A stretch of DNA of 64,000 bases from Pseudarthrobacter cellobiosi (GTDB lineage Bacteria; Actinomycetota; Actinomycetes; Actinomycetales; Micrococcaceae): assembly GCF_023913755.1 (NCBI RefSeq), contig NZ_JAMXBJ010000043.1, positions 1 to 64,000 of the forward strand. The letters run 5' to 3'. Both the position numbers and the translations under genes were made by a program. Below the pieces are notes generated by a model. It ran no database searches, had not been told where the DNA came from, and worked only from the letters and a program-made list of their open reading frames with translations. Below are positions 8,784 to 17,264 of the stretch, piece by piece. The number at the start of each line of letters is the position of its first letter. The first letter of the stretch is position 1.

Positions 8784-9962
8784 GTGACTGTTACCGCAAC
8801 GCCTCCCGCCCCCAAGCTGGAACTCCCGCCCCTGAAGCTGGGCCCCATCACGGTGGACACCCCCGTGATCCTGGCTCCGATGGCGGGCATCACCAACTCC
8901 GCTTTTCGTCGTTTGTGCCGTGAATACGGCGGCGGCCTGTACGTTGCGGAGATGGTCACCTCCCGCGCCCTCGTTGAACGCACGCCCGAATCACTGCGCA
9001 TCATCTCGCACGACGACGACGAAAAAGTCCGCTCCGTCCAGCTGTACGGCGTGGACCCCGTCACGGTGGGCCAGGCAGTGCGAATGCTCGTCGAAGAGGA
9101 CCGCGCAGACCACATTGACCTGAACTTCGGCTGCCCCGTTCCCAAGGTGACCCGGCGCGGTGGCGGCTCCGCCCTGCCTTGGAAGATCGACCTCTTCACC
9201 TCGATCGTCCAGACCGCGGTCAACGAAGCGTCCAAGGGCAATGTCCCGCTCACCATTAAAATGCGCAAGGGCATCGACGATGACCACCTGACGTACCTCG
9301 ACGCCGGCCGGATCGCCCGCGATGCCGGGGTCGCCGCCGTCGCGCTTCACGGCCGCACCGCGGCGCAGTTCTACTCCGGCCAGGCCGACTGGACCGCGAT
9401 CGCCCGCCTGCGCGAAGCCCTGCCGGACATTCCCGTCCTGGGCAACGGCGACATCTGGTCCGCGGAGGACGCTGTCCGGATGGTCCGGGAAACCGGTGTG
9501 GACGGTGTAGTGGTGGGCCGCGGCTGCCAGGGACGCCCGTGGCTGTTCGGTGACCTCATGGCGGCCTTCGAAGGAAGCGACAAACGCTACACGCCGGACC
9601 TGGGCAAGGTGGCCGAGAGCGTCTTCCGGCATGCCGAGCTGATGGTTGAGACCTTTGGCGATGAAGGCAAAGCGCTCCGGGAGATCCGCAAGCACATGGC
9701 CTGGTATTTCAAGGGCTACGTGGTGGGCAGTGAACTGCGGACCAAACTGGCCATGGTGACCAGCCTCGAGGTGCTGCGCGACACGCTGGACCAGCTGGAC
9801 CTGGGCTCGCCGTACCCCGGCGTGGATGCCGAGGGCCCGCGCGGCCGCGCAGGCTCGCCCAAGAAGCCGGCGCTGCCCAAGGACTGGCTGGAATCCCGTG
9901 CCCTGAACGCGGCGCAGTCCCAGGACATCTCCGCCGCGGAACTGGATGTTTCCGGTGGCTGA
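8784..9962 (+). CDS. dusB: tRNA-dihydrouridine synthase
   Basis: The 392-residue FMN enzyme reduces uridines in the tRNA D-loop. Recognisable segments are PVILAPMAGITNSAFRRL at the N-terminus, NFGCPVPKV with the catalytic Cys, and the phosphate-binding GNGDIWSAEDA and GVVVGRGCQGRPW. The GTG at 8784 is chosen because family similarity begins there, although the frame stays open 60 codons upstream into the YibE/F gene. The 3' end overlaps the start of dgt, so dusB-dgt-dnaG is probably one transcription unit. Confidence 0.92.
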   Translation: MTVTATPPAPKLELPPLKLGPITVDTPVILAPMAGITNSAFRRLCREYGGGLYVAEMVTSRALVERTPESLRIISHDDDEKVRSVQLYGVDPVTVGQAVRMLVEEDRADHIDLNFGCPVPKVTRRGGGSALPWKIDLFTSIVQTAVNEASKGNVPLTIKMRKGIDDDHLTYLDAGRIARDAGVAAVALHGRTAAQFYSGQADWTAIARLREALPDIPVLGNGDIWSAEDAVRMVRETGVDGVVVGRGCQGRPWLFGDLMAAFEGSDKRYTPDLGKVAESVFRHAELMVETFGDEGKALREIRKHMAWYFKGYVVGSELRTKLAMVTSLEVLRDTLDQLDLGSPYPGVDAEGPRGRAGSPKKPALPKDWLESRALNAAQSQDISAAELDVSGG

Positions 9963-11244
9963 AACGCGCACTACGGCACAGGCCCTGCCGGGCTACGAGG
10001 CCCACGATTCCGCCCGCTGGGTGGAGGAACCGCCCAAAAACAACTACCGCTCCGACTTTGAGCGGGACCGCGCCCGGGTGCTGCACTCGTCCGCCCTGCG
10101 CCGCCTCGGAGCGAAAACGCAGGTAGTTGCCCCGGACACCGACGACTTCGTCCGCACCCGCCTGACCCACAGCCTCGAGGTTGCCCAGGTGGGACGGGAA
10201 CTGGGCCGCGCCCTGGGCTGCGACCCGGACGTGGTGGACACCGCCTGCCTGAGCCATGACCTGGGGCACCCGCCCTTCGGGCACAACGGCGAGTCCGCCC
10301 TGAACGAGGTGGCCCATGCCATCGGCGGCTTCGAAGGCAACGCCCAGACCCTCCGGCTCCTCACCCGGCTGGAGCCCAAGGTCCTGGCCACCGACGGGCG
10401 CCCGGCCGGCCTGAACCTCACGAGGGCCAGCCTGGATGCGGCGGCGAAATACCCTTGGTCCGCGCTGAACGCACCGGTGATCCACGGCCAGCGCACCAGC
10501 AAGTTCGGCGCCTACGAGGACGATCTGCCCATCTTCAACTGGATCAGGGAGGGTGCGCCGGAACGCCGCTCGTGCCTGGAGGCGCAGGTCATGGACCTGG
10601 CCGACGACATTTCCTATTCCGTGCACGACGTCGAGGACGCGATCGTGGCCGGGCACTTCCAGCTGCGCTGGATGGACAACCCGGACCACCGGGCCCGTGT
10701 GGTGGGCTACGCCAGGCAGTGGTACCTCCCGCACAACGACCCCGCCGCGATCGATGCCGCCCTGGCCCGGTTGGAAGCCACCGACGTGTGGGTCCGCGAG
10801 GCCGACGGCAGCCGCAAGTCTATGGCCGCCCTGAAGAACATGACCAGCCAGCTGATCGGCCGGTTCTGCCAGAGCGCCCTGGAGGCCACGCGTGCTGTCT
10901 ACGGCCCGGAAAACCTCACGCGGTACAGCGCTGAGCTGATGGTCCCGGACGAGACGGTTATGGAGATCGCGGTCATGAAGGGCCTGGCCACCACGTTCGT
11001 GATGACCACCGAACACCGCCAGCCCATCTACGAGCGCCAGCGCGAGGTGCTGCACGCCCTGGTCACCGCCCTGAACGCCACGGGGGACCGCCACCTGGAG
11101 CCGATGTTCGCGGCTGACTGGCGGGACGCGCCCGACGACGGCGCACGGCTCAGGGTGGTCATCGACCAGGTGGCGTCGCTGACAGACGGCTCGGCGCTGG
11201 CAATGTACGAACGGCTCGTGGGGAGCCTTCCCTCGCTGTGGTGA
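9955..11244 (+). CDS. dgt: Deoxyguanosinetriphosphate triphosphohydrolase (HD domain)
   Basis: This HD-domain dNTPase removes triphosphate from dGTP and related dNTPs. It shows RSDFERDRARVLHSSALRRL, the first metal His in THSLEVAQ, and the HD pair in SHDLGHPPFGHNGE. A later MDLADDISYSVHDVEDA supplies the last metal Asp. Two starts are possible: the GTG at 9955 used here (429 residues) or an ATG at 9946 (432 residues). Both overlap the dusB end. dnaG follows 52 bp later, the usual actinobacterial order. Confidence 0.92.
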   Translation: MAETRTTAQALPGYEAHDSARWVEEPPKNNYRSDFERDRARVLHSSALRRLGAKTQVVAPDTDDFVRTRLTHSLEVAQVGRELGRALGCDPDVVDTACLSHDLGHPPFGHNGESALNEVAHAIGGFEGNAQTLRLLTRLEPKVLATDGRPAGLNLTRASLDAAAKYPWSALNAPVIHGQRTSKFGAYEDDLPIFNWIREGAPERRSCLEAQVMDLADDISYSVHDVEDAIVAGHFQLRWMDNPDHRARVVGYARQWYLPHNDPAAIDAALARLEATDVWVREADGSRKSMAALKNMTSQLIGRFCQSALEATRAVYGPENLTRYSAELMVPDETVMEIAVMKGLATTFVMTTEHRQPIYERQREVLHALVTALNATGDRHLEPMFAADWRDAPDDGARLRVVIDQVASLTDGSALAMYERLVGSLPSLW

Positions 11245-11296
11245 CGAACGCCTCACGGCGGATCGGCTTGTCGTGCCCCCGGACTAGGATGGCTTT

Positions 11297-13228
11297 GTGG
11301 CTGGCCTGATCAAACGTGAAGATATCGACGAAGTACGCCAGCGCACGGACATCAAGGAAGTGGTTGACGGCTACGTCACGCTCAAGGGTGCCGGGCTGGG
11401 AACCTACAAGGGGCTGTGCCCGTTCCACGACGAGCGGTCGCCGTCGTTCACCGTGCGTCCCCAGGTGGGCAGGTACCACTGCTTCGGGTGCGGCGAAGAC
11501 GGGGACGTCATCGCCTTTGTGCAGAAACAGGACCACACCTCATTCCATGAGGCCCTGGAAAAGCTGGCGGCCCGCATCGGGTACGAACTACGCTACGAGG
11601 ACGGCGGCACCGGCCCCAACCGTGAGGAAGTCGGCAAGCGCCAGCGCCTCCTGGATGCCCACAAAATCGCCGATGAGTTCTTCCGCGCCCAGCTGCTGAC
11701 GCCCGGGGCCGCCGAAGGCCGGAACTTCCTGTTCGGCCGCGGCTTCGACCGCGCCGCGTCGGAGCAGTTCGGCGTGGGCTACGCACCGCAGGGCTGGGAC
11801 GCGCTGCTGAAACACCTCCGCGGCCGTGGCTTCACGGACCAGGAGCTGAAGCTGACGGGCATGTTCTCCGAAGGCAACCGGGGCATCTATGACCGGTTCC
11901 GTGGCAGGCTCATCTGGCCCATCCGTGACATCGCCGGCGACACCATCGGCTTCGGCGCGCGCAAACTCTACGAGGATGACCAGGGGCCCAAGTACCTCAA
12001 CACCCCCGAAACCACGCTGTACAAGAAGTCCCAGGTGCTCTACGGGATCGACCTCGCCAAGCGCAGTATCGCCAAAGACCGCCAGCTCGTAGTGGTGGAG
12101 GGATACACGGACGTGATGGCTTGCCACCTGGCGGGAATTCCGACGGCGGTGGCCACCTGCGGCACGGCATTCGGCACCGAGCACATTAAGATCGCCCGCC
12201 GCCTGCTGTCCGACGACGGCACCGGGGGAGAGGTCATCTTCACCTTCGACGGTGACGCCGCCGGGCAGAAGGCGGCACTGCGCGCCTTCGAGGAAGACCA
12301 GCGCTTTACCGCCCAGACCTATGTGGCGGTGGAGCCCACCGGCGCCGACCCCTGCGACCTCCGCCAAAGCAGAGGGGACGCCGCCGTGCGGGATCTGATC
12401 GCCACGCGCCGGCCGCTGTTCGAGTTTGCCATCAAGGCCACGCTCAGGCGCCACAACCTGGACACCGTGGAGGGCCGGGTGGCCGCGCTGCGGGAATCCG
12501 CTCCGGTGGTGGCCCAGATCCGCGACGCAGCCATCAGGCCCGAGTATGCCCGGGAACTGGCCGGCTGGCTCGGCATCTCGGTTGAAGACGTCAGCCGGGC
12601 TGTGGGCGTCGCCATGAAGCGTGCCGCCCCGGGCGGGCCGGCTGCACCGGGAACGCCTTCCACAGCCGGCGCCCCGGGTCAGATGCCGTCCGCCCAGGCG
12701 GGCGGACCCGGCGTGGCTGCCGGGCCGACGTCGGGCGCTGTCCCTTCCTACCAGCGGCCCGACCCCCGCGACCCCGTGGCCTCCATGGAGCGGCAGGCGC
12801 TGGAAGTGGCGCTGCAGGAGTCCGCCCTTCTGGGCGGCGGCATCTGGGAGCGCTTCGCGGCCGCACGGTTCGTCACGCCGGCGTTCCAGGCCGTGCACGA
12901 CGCCATGCGCGCCTCGGGTCCCGGACTTATCGGTGAGCCGCTGCGCTGGGTGGAACAGGTGATGCACGAAGTCCCGGAACCCCTCCGGCCGCTGGTGTCC
13001 GAGCTTGCCGTGGTGCCGCTTCCCGCGAGCACCGCTGAAGCCGTCCAGAAGTACTGCAAGGACATTCTGTCCCGGCTGTTCGAGCTCCAGATCACGCGGG
13101 TCAAGGCGGACAAGATGGGCCAGCTGCAACGGCTGGATCCGGCAGCGAACCCGGAGGATTTCCAGCGGCTCAACAGGGAACTGATGATGCTCGAAATGGA
13201 GCGCCGGGCACTGCGCTCGGACGCCTGA
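11297..13228 (+). CDS. dnaG: DNA primase
   Basis: The 643-residue primase makes RNA primers at the replication fork. The N-terminal zinc finger is CPFHDERSPSF...CFGCGEDGD. The catalytic core contains the TOPRIM motifs VVVEGYTDVMA (about 264-274) and TFDGDAAGQKA (about 316-326). An Ala/Pro/Gly-rich linker (about 435-485) leads to the C-terminal helicase-binding domain. The start is the GTG at 11297. Length and domain order are normal. Two tRNA-Asn genes follow, outside the coding unit. Confidence 0.97.
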   Translation: MAGLIKREDIDEVRQRTDIKEVVDGYVTLKGAGLGTYKGLCPFHDERSPSFTVRPQVGRYHCFGCGEDGDVIAFVQKQDHTSFHEALEKLAARIGYELRYEDGGTGPNREEVGKRQRLLDAHKIADEFFRAQLLTPGAAEGRNFLFGRGFDRAASEQFGVGYAPQGWDALLKHLRGRGFTDQELKLTGMFSEGNRGIYDRFRGRLIWPIRDIAGDTIGFGARKLYEDDQGPKYLNTPETTLYKKSQVLYGIDLAKRSIAKDRQLVVVEGYTDVMACHLAGIPTAVATCGTAFGTEHIKIARRLLSDDGTGGEVIFTFDGDAAGQKAALRAFEEDQRFTAQTYVAVEPTGADPCDLRQSRGDAAVRDLIATRRPLFEFAIKATLRRHNLDTVEGRVAALRESAPVVAQIRDAAIRPEYARELAGWLGISVEDVSRAVGVAMKRAAPGGPAAPGTPSTAGAPGQMPSAQAGGPGVAAGPTSGAVPSYQRPDPRDPVASMERQALEVALQESALLGGGIWERFAAARFVTPAFQAVHDAMRASGPGLIGEPLRWVEQVMHEVPEPLRPLVSELAVVPLPASTAEAVQKYCKDILSRLFELQITRVKADKMGQLQRLDPAANPEDFQRLNRELMMLEMERRALRSDA

Positions 13229-13270
13229 AACGCGCCGATTTCACTCCTGATTTCGCTTCCAGCCGGTGTC

Positions 13271-13281
13271 TTTGCTAGGCT
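13271..13281 (+). promoter_or_regulatory. Extended -10 promoter of tRNA-Asn copy 1
   Basis: TTTGCTAGGCT contains an extended -10 (TGC followed by TAGGCT) ending 14 nt before the tRNA. The same TTTGCTA heptamer precedes the second tRNA-Asn and the CAT tRNA. The -35 element is weak (TTCGCT at 13252). Confidence 0.55.
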
Positions 13282-13295
13282 GGTACCCGCTTCAT

Positions 13296-13368
13296 TCCTC
13301 CTTAGCTCAATTGGCAGAGCATTCGACTGTTAATCGAAGGGTTGCTGGTTCAAGTCCAGCAGGAGGAG
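13296..13368 (+). tRNA. tRNA-Asn (GTT), copy 1
   Basis: A 73-nt cloverleaf with acceptor stem TCCTCCT/AGGAGGA and discriminator G. The D-arm is TAGCTCAATTGGCAGAGCA. The anticodon arm is TTCGA-CTGTTAA-TCGAA with anticodon GTT at 13329-13331. The T-arm is GCTGG-TTCAAGT-CCAGC. CCA is not encoded. An identical copy lies 197 bp downstream. Confidence 0.97.
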
Positions 13369-13373
13369 CGCAC

Positions 13374-13409
13374 AATCCCCGTTCCGGGTATCCGGAACGG
13401 GGATTTTTT
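13374..13409 (+). terminator. Rho-independent terminator after tRNA-Asn copy 1
   Basis: A perfect 14-bp stem (13374-13387 with 13392-13405) has loop GTAT and ends in a run of six T (13404-13409). It begins 5 nt after the tRNA. Confidence 0.93.
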
Positions 13410-13467
13410 ATACCCGGGGAGGGTATTTCGTGGTGCACCGCCGCCGATTTCCCATTCCCGGGAAACC

Positions 13468-13478
13468 TTTGCTAATGT
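13468..13478 (+). promoter_or_regulatory. Extended -10 promoter of tRNA-Asn copy 2
   Basis: TTTGCTAATGT contains TGC followed by TAATGT, 14 nt before the tRNA. The spacing matches copy 1 exactly. Bases just before both tRNAs (TACC, then GCTTCAT) are also shared, so promoter and gene were duplicated together. Confidence 0.55.
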
Positions 13479-13492
13479 CATACCTGCTTCAT

Positions 13493-13565
13493 TCCTCCTT
13501 AGCTCAATTGGCAGAGCATTCGACTGTTAATCGAAGGGTTGCTGGTTCAAGTCCAGCAGGAGGAG
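13493..13565 (+). tRNA. tRNA-Asn (GTT), copy 2
   Basis: The sequence is identical to the copy at 13296 over all 73 nt, with anticodon GTT at 13526-13528 and no encoded CCA. It has its own -10 region and its own downstream terminator, so it can be expressed independently. Confidence 0.97.
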
Positions 13566-13574
13566 CAAACAAAC

Positions 13575-13613
13575 AAAAGATCCCCGGCCTCTCTGTGAGG
13601 GCGGGGATCTTTT
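13575..13613. terminator. Terminator after tRNA-Asn copy 2, probably bidirectional
   Basis: AAAAGATCCCCG at 13575-13586 pairs with CGGGGATCTTTT at 13602-13613. It ends the tRNA on the plus strand. On the minus strand it follows the hypothetical gene whose stop codon is at 13618, with a T run on that side too. Confidence 0.88.
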
Positions 13614-13617
13614 GCAT

Positions 13618-14025
13618 TCACACAAAGTCCATTTCCACCTGCAGGAACCGTTCAGCCTCGGCGATGGCCGCGTGGAAGGCGTCCTGCTCGGTGGGGAACT
13701 TGCGGGGCTCCCGCGGATGCCACTCATGGGGTGCTGAGTACACCCGGACGAAGCCGGAGGCCGGGGGTGCGTAGAAGATGCCGAAGCGCTGCACGGGCCA
13801 CTCAGGCGAGGTCTCCGGGGCCACCAGGAGGGCGGAGTTGAAGGCGGCGTTGAACCACTGCGCGATGGGCCGCCGCCGGTCGTCCGTGAAGAGTCCGGCG
13901 GCATAGAGGGCGGCGGACTGCTGGCCGGTTTGGGCGCACAGCCGGTCCCACCACATGGGCAAAATGCCTGAGTCGCAACGTTGCCATGTGGCCGGGGGCG
14001 GCGAGTGGAACTGCCAGCTGGGCAC
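13618..14025 (-). CDS. Hypothetical protein, 135 residues
   Basis: I do not recognise a family. The protein is soluble, with no signal peptide or transmembrane segment and many aromatic residues (MWWDRLC, QWFNAAF, FGIFYAPP). The C-terminal helix QDAFHAAIAEAERFLQVEMDF is predicted. Composition and codon use look like a real gene, and a terminator follows its stop. The GTG start at 14025 has no clear ribosome-binding site; a downstream ATG at the MWW position is an alternative. Confidence 0.7.
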   Translation of the reverse strand: MPSWQFHSPPPATWQRCDSGILPMWWDRLCAQTGQQSAALYAAGLFTDDRRRPIAQWFNAAFNSALLVAPETSPEWPVQRFGIFYAPPASGFVRVYSAPHEWHPREPRKFPTEQDAFHAAIAEAERFLQVEMDFV

Positions 14026-14106
14026 GGAATTATTTTATCGTGGGAAAGCTCCCGGGCGGCAGGGGTGGGCCTCGGTGGACCGGGATTTGGCGCCAGGTCC
14101 CAACAG

Positions 14107-14298
14107 CTACGGACGGTTCCAGGGGCCCGGGTTGACCCGGTACAGCAGGGCAGCACCTGCCAGCGCGCCGAGGATGATGCCGATGGCGCCACTGCCGAAC
14201 ACGCGCCCAAGGAAGTAACCGGCGACGGCGCCCAGCACCGCCCCGAGGAACAGTCCCCGGGGGTTCCGGTGCGGTTTGCGTTTCATGGGTTTCATCAT
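14107..14298 (-). CDS. Small glycine-rich membrane protein
   Basis: The 63-residue protein has a short basic N-terminus (MMKPMKRKPHRNPRG). Two glycine-rich hydrophobic stretches follow, LFLGAVLGAVAGYFLGRVF and IGIILGALAGAALLY, with GxxxG-like spacing typical of close helix packing. It starts 15 nt after the stop of the Bcr/CflA exporter, so it is likely co-transcribed. The ribosome-binding site is weak. Function unknown; it could also be a chance frame, but the membrane pattern argues for a gene. Confidence 0.6.
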   Translation of the reverse strand: MMKPMKRKPHRNPRGLFLGAVLGAVAGYFLGRVFGSGAIGIILGALAGAALLYRVNPGPWNRP

Positions 14299-14312
14299 TG
14301 GATCGACGGGGT

Positions 14313-15542
14313 TCAGTGGATCGAGGGCACGGTGCGCGGCCTGACGACCAGCCAGAGGCCCGCCATCGCCAACAGGATGCACACGGCCTGCACGGCACCC
14401 ATGGGGGTGGAGCTGGTGATGCCCAGCCAGCCCGCCACCGGTGAAACCAGGCCGGCCATCAGGAAAGTCGCGGCACCCAGGAGCGAGGCAGCCGTCCCGG
14501 CCTGTGCGCCGTGGCTGCTCAAAGCCAGCACCTGGACACAGGGGAACGTGAAGCCTGCGCCCATGATGTAGAACCAGAGTGGAACCATTACGCCCCAGAG
14601 CCCCAGGCCGGCCTGGTCAAAGACCACGATCAGCACGGCCATGAGAAACATCCAGGCCGTGGAACAGGCAAGGATCCATTGCGGCGGGACAGTTCGGATG
14701 AGCCTGGAGCTGATCTGGACGCCGGCCACAATGCCCAGGGAATTGATGCCGAACAGCAGGCCGTACTCCTGCGGCGAGAACCCGAAAATATCCTGGAACA
14801 GGAACGGCGACGCGGACAGGTAGGTGAAGAGGCCGGCGAAGTTCATGCCGCCCACTACCAGCAGGCCCACGAAGATCCGGTCCGTAAAAAGAACCTTGTA
14901 GCGTTGGCCGGTGGTCATACCGGTCAGGCCGCGCTTCTCCGGTGGCAGTGTTTCGCGGACCAAGACGAGCGCGGCGATGATCACCAGGGTGCCGTAGCCG
15001 GCCAGGAACACGAAGATTCCAGGCCAGGGCATCACCAGGAGCAGCTGCGATCCGATCACCGGGGCCAGGATCGGTGCCAGCCCGTTCACCAGGGCCATGC
15101 GCGAGAACATCCGGACCATGGCATAGCCGGAGAACAGGTCCCGCACCATTGCCATTGCCACCACGCCGCCGCCCGCAGCACCCACGCCCATGAGGACGCG
15201 GAAGAGGCCCAGCGTGGAGATGTCGGTGGACAGGGCTGCTCCCACGGAGGAGGCGATGTGCACGGCGGTGGCCAGGATCAGCGGGAGCCGCCGGCCGAAC
15301 TTGTCGCTGAAGGGGCCCACCACCAGCTGGCCGAGGGCAAAGCCCACGGTGGTGCCGGCCAGGGTCAGCTGGACCTGGGCCTCGGTGACCCCCAGGCTTG
15401 CTTCCAGTGCCGGGAACGCAGGCAGGTACAGGTCGATCGTGAACGGACCCAACGCGGTGAGGGCGCCGAGGAGGAGGATGTACAACAGTTTCCGGCGGCG
15501 GGTCAGCGAATCGCCCGGATTCGAGGGAGTGGTCACGGACAT
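14313..15542 (-). CDS. Bcr/CflA-family drug exporter (MFS)
   Basis: The 409-residue major facilitator protein has twelve predicted helices. The N-terminal TIDLYLPAFPALEASLGVTEAQVQLTL (in pieces TIDLYLPAFP and TEAQVQLTL) is characteristic of the Bcr/CflA subfamily. The loop motif GPFSDKFGRR (about 85-94) is the MFS motif A. It probably exports drugs by proton antiport. The start is ATG 15542, with AGGA close upstream; a longer frame upstream is not supported by family length. It is divergent from the holin-family gene. Confidence 0.88.
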   Translation of the reverse strand: MSVTTPSNPGDSLTRRRKLLYILLLGALTALGPFTIDLYLPAFPALEASLGVTEAQVQLTLAGTTVGFALGQLVVGPFSDKFGRRLPLILATAVHIASSVGAALSTDISTLGLFRVLMGVGAAGGGVVAMAMVRDLFSGYAMVRMFSRMALVNGLAPILAPVIGSQLLLVMPWPGIFVFLAGYGTLVIIAALVLVRETLPPEKRGLTGMTTGQRYKVLFTDRIFVGLLVVGGMNFAGLFTYLSASPFLFQDIFGFSPQEYGLLFGINSLGIVAGVQISSRLIRTVPPQWILACSTAWMFLMAVLIVVFDQAGLGLWGVMVPLWFYIMGAGFTFPCVQVLALSSHGAQAGTAASLLGAATFLMAGLVSPVAGWLGITSSTPMGAVQAVCILLAMAGLWLVVRPRTVPSIH

Positions 15543-15725
15543 CAATCCTAGGCCCGGAAGTTCCATCTTTCCGGGGTTGCAGGCGCGCCGTGCGGCCAAC
15601 CCGGAAGTTTGCCCTGAACCTGAATGATAGTTTTGGGGGCGGGACCGTGCTGCCGCGGGCTCCCACAGCACACGGATGCCGAACCGACCAGGCAGCAGAC
15701 TACGCAACAAGTTAGGCGGGAACCG

Positions 15726-16580
15726 ATGAGCGGACGTCACACCGGGCGCACCAGCCAGGGATTGCGGATCACCGCGCTGCCCAGGACGCTGAAACTTCTT
15801 TTCCGTCTGGCCCCGCGCCAACTCAACGACGAAATCGCCTTCGCCAAGATCGAGCTCAAGCGCAAGGGCATCCAGGTCGGCGTCGCCGCCGCCTTCGTCG
15901 CCGTTGCGCTTATTTTTGTGGCGTTCCTGGTGGTTGGCCTGATCGTGGCCGCCATTATGGGCCTGGCCACCATCATGCCGGCGTGGCTCGCCGCGCTGCT
16001 CGTCTGCGCCCTGTTTCTGGTCATCGCCCTCATCGGCGGCCTAATCGGCGTCCGCAAATTCAAGCAGGCCATGCCCCTGGTCCCGGCCGAGACCATCCGC
16101 GGAATCAAACACGATCTCGGCATCGTCAAGGAAGGCTCCGACTTCAACGCCACGCTGCTCGATCCGGCCAGCCCGGAGGCCAAGGCCGCCAAGGCTGCCA
16201 AGGACGAAGCTGCCGCGAAGGCCAAGGCCGAGAAGGAAGCCAAGGCCGAGGCGCACAAAAAAGAGTTCCCGCAGGCGTCCGAGCCCGAGCTTCACCACCG
16301 CCTCGAGCAGCGCCGGCGCCACCTGGCCCAGGTCCGCGACGAACTGGATACCGAGCTCGACATCAAGCCGCAGGCCATATTCCTGATGGGCGCTGCCAAG
16401 GAAAAACTGGGGGAGGGCAAGGCCGCCCTTGAACATGGAGCCGCCAAGGCCAGCCAAAAGTTCGCTGCCTTCTCCGGATCCCCGGACGGCGCCGGCCTCC
16501 GCTGGAAGCCACTTGCCGCACTTGCAGCCTCCGCAACGATCTTTGTGGTGCTCCTGCGCAGGCTGCTGCGGAACCCCTAA
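15726..16580 (+). CDS. Phage-holin-3_6/DUF1469-family membrane protein
   Basis: In this 284-residue protein, residues 1-55 are amphipathic and two long hydrophobic helices follow (about 57-85 and 88-112), as in the actinobacterial holin-superfamily III (DUF1469) proteins. A Lys/Ala/Glu-rich coiled-coil-like region (about 160-185) and a final transmembrane helix (about 260-277) end it. Despite the family name, such proteins are ordinary chromosomal envelope proteins. ATG 15726 has GGCGGGAA upstream; the frame is open before it without conserved content. Confidence 0.8.
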   Translation: MSGRHTGRTSQGLRITALPRTLKLLFRLAPRQLNDEIAFAKIELKRKGIQVGVAAAFVAVALIFVAFLVVGLIVAAIMGLATIMPAWLAALLVCALFLVIALIGGLIGVRKFKQAMPLVPAETIRGIKHDLGIVKEGSDFNATLLDPASPEAKAAKAAKDEAAAKAKAEKEAKAEAHKKEFPQASEPELHHRLEQRRRHLAQVRDELDTELDIKPQAIFLMGAAKEKLGEGKAALEHGAAKASQKFAAFSGSPDGAGLRWKPLAALAASATIFVVLLRRLLRNP

Positions 16581-16591
16581 CAACACAACAC

Positions 16592-16627
16592 GTCACACTG
16601 GGCTCTGAAGTCACACTGGGCTCTAAG
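16592..16627. repeat. 18-bp direct duplication ahead of the phosphatidyltransferase
   Basis: GTCACACTGGGCTCT occurs at 16592-16606 and 16610-16624, giving two near-identical 18-bp units between the holin-family gene and the TTG start at 16641. It looks like a recent slippage duplication. The second unit runs into the ribosome-binding site. Confidence 0.85.
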
Positions 16628-16640
16628 GAAGGGGGACGGA

Positions 16641-17264
16641 TTGAGGTTCATCGGCGCTGGTGCGCGGCCCGGCCGCCCCCAGATTGACCACGACCGCGTC
16701 TTCACCATCCCCAACGCCCTGACAGTGCTGCGCTTTATGGGCGTACCACTTTTTGTCTGGCTGGTCCTGGCCCAGAAGGAATATGGGACCGCCGTTGTGG
16801 TCCTGGTGGTCATGGCGGGAACCGACTGGATTGATGGCTACGTGGCCCGCCGCTTCGACCAGGCGTCCAAGCTCGGCCGCGTCATGGATCCGCTGGCTGA
16901 CCGGCTTGCCCTGATCGCGGTGGCGGTCACCCTGGTGATTGCCGGCGTCGTCCATTGGCTGTACCTGGCCGCACTCCTGGTGCCTGACGCCGTGCTCCTG
17001 GTGCTGACGCTCTCCTACTTCCGGGGCCATCCGGACCTGCCAGTGAGCCGTGTGGGCAAAGTCCGCACCGGACTCCTGCTCCTGGGCACACCCCTGCTGG
17101 TCCTGTCGCGATTGGACACCCCGTTTGCCGGGCCGCTGTACATTGCAGCCTGGATCGTGCTGGGACTTGGGCTCACCGGCCACTGGATTGCCGCGTACAA
17201 CTATTTCTGGGCCATTCTGCGGAAGGGCCGTCAGCAGTCCCATCACGACGGCGGCACCGCCTGA
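16641..17264 (+). CDS. CDP-alcohol phosphatidyltransferase (PgsA/cardiolipin-synthase type)
   Basis: The 207-residue integral membrane enzyme moves a phosphatidyl group from CDP-diacylglycerol to an alcohol. The CDP-OH signature D-G-x2-A-R-x8-G-x3-D-x3-D is complete in DWIDGYVARRF...GRVMDPLADR (about 64-91). The alcohol could be glycerol-3-phosphate or phosphatidylglycerol and cannot be decided here. The start is TTG 16641, preceded by AAGGAAGGGGGA, a strong ribosome-binding site. Its stop overlaps the start of the next gene by 1 nt (TGATG). Confidence 0.87.
   Translation: MRFIGAGARPGRPQIDHDRVFTIPNALTVLRFMGVPLFVWLVLAQKEYGTAVVVLVVMAGTDWIDGYVARRFDQASKLGRVMDPLADRLALIAVAVTLVIAGVVHWLYLAALLVPDAVLLVLTLSYFRGHPDLPVSRVGKVRTGLLLLGTPLLVLSRLDTPFAGPLYIAAWIVLGLGLTGHWIAAYNYFWAILRKGRQQSHHDGGTA

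Noticed and set aside
13266..13774. Short open frames running across the tRNA-Asn genes
   Set aside because: They translate tRNA sequence and terminators; the repeated peptide in two frames merely reflects the tRNA duplication.
15726..16580. Prophage remnant, suggested by the holin-family name
   Set aside because: No other phage gene is nearby, and this family is a normal chromosomal envelope protein in Actinobacteria.
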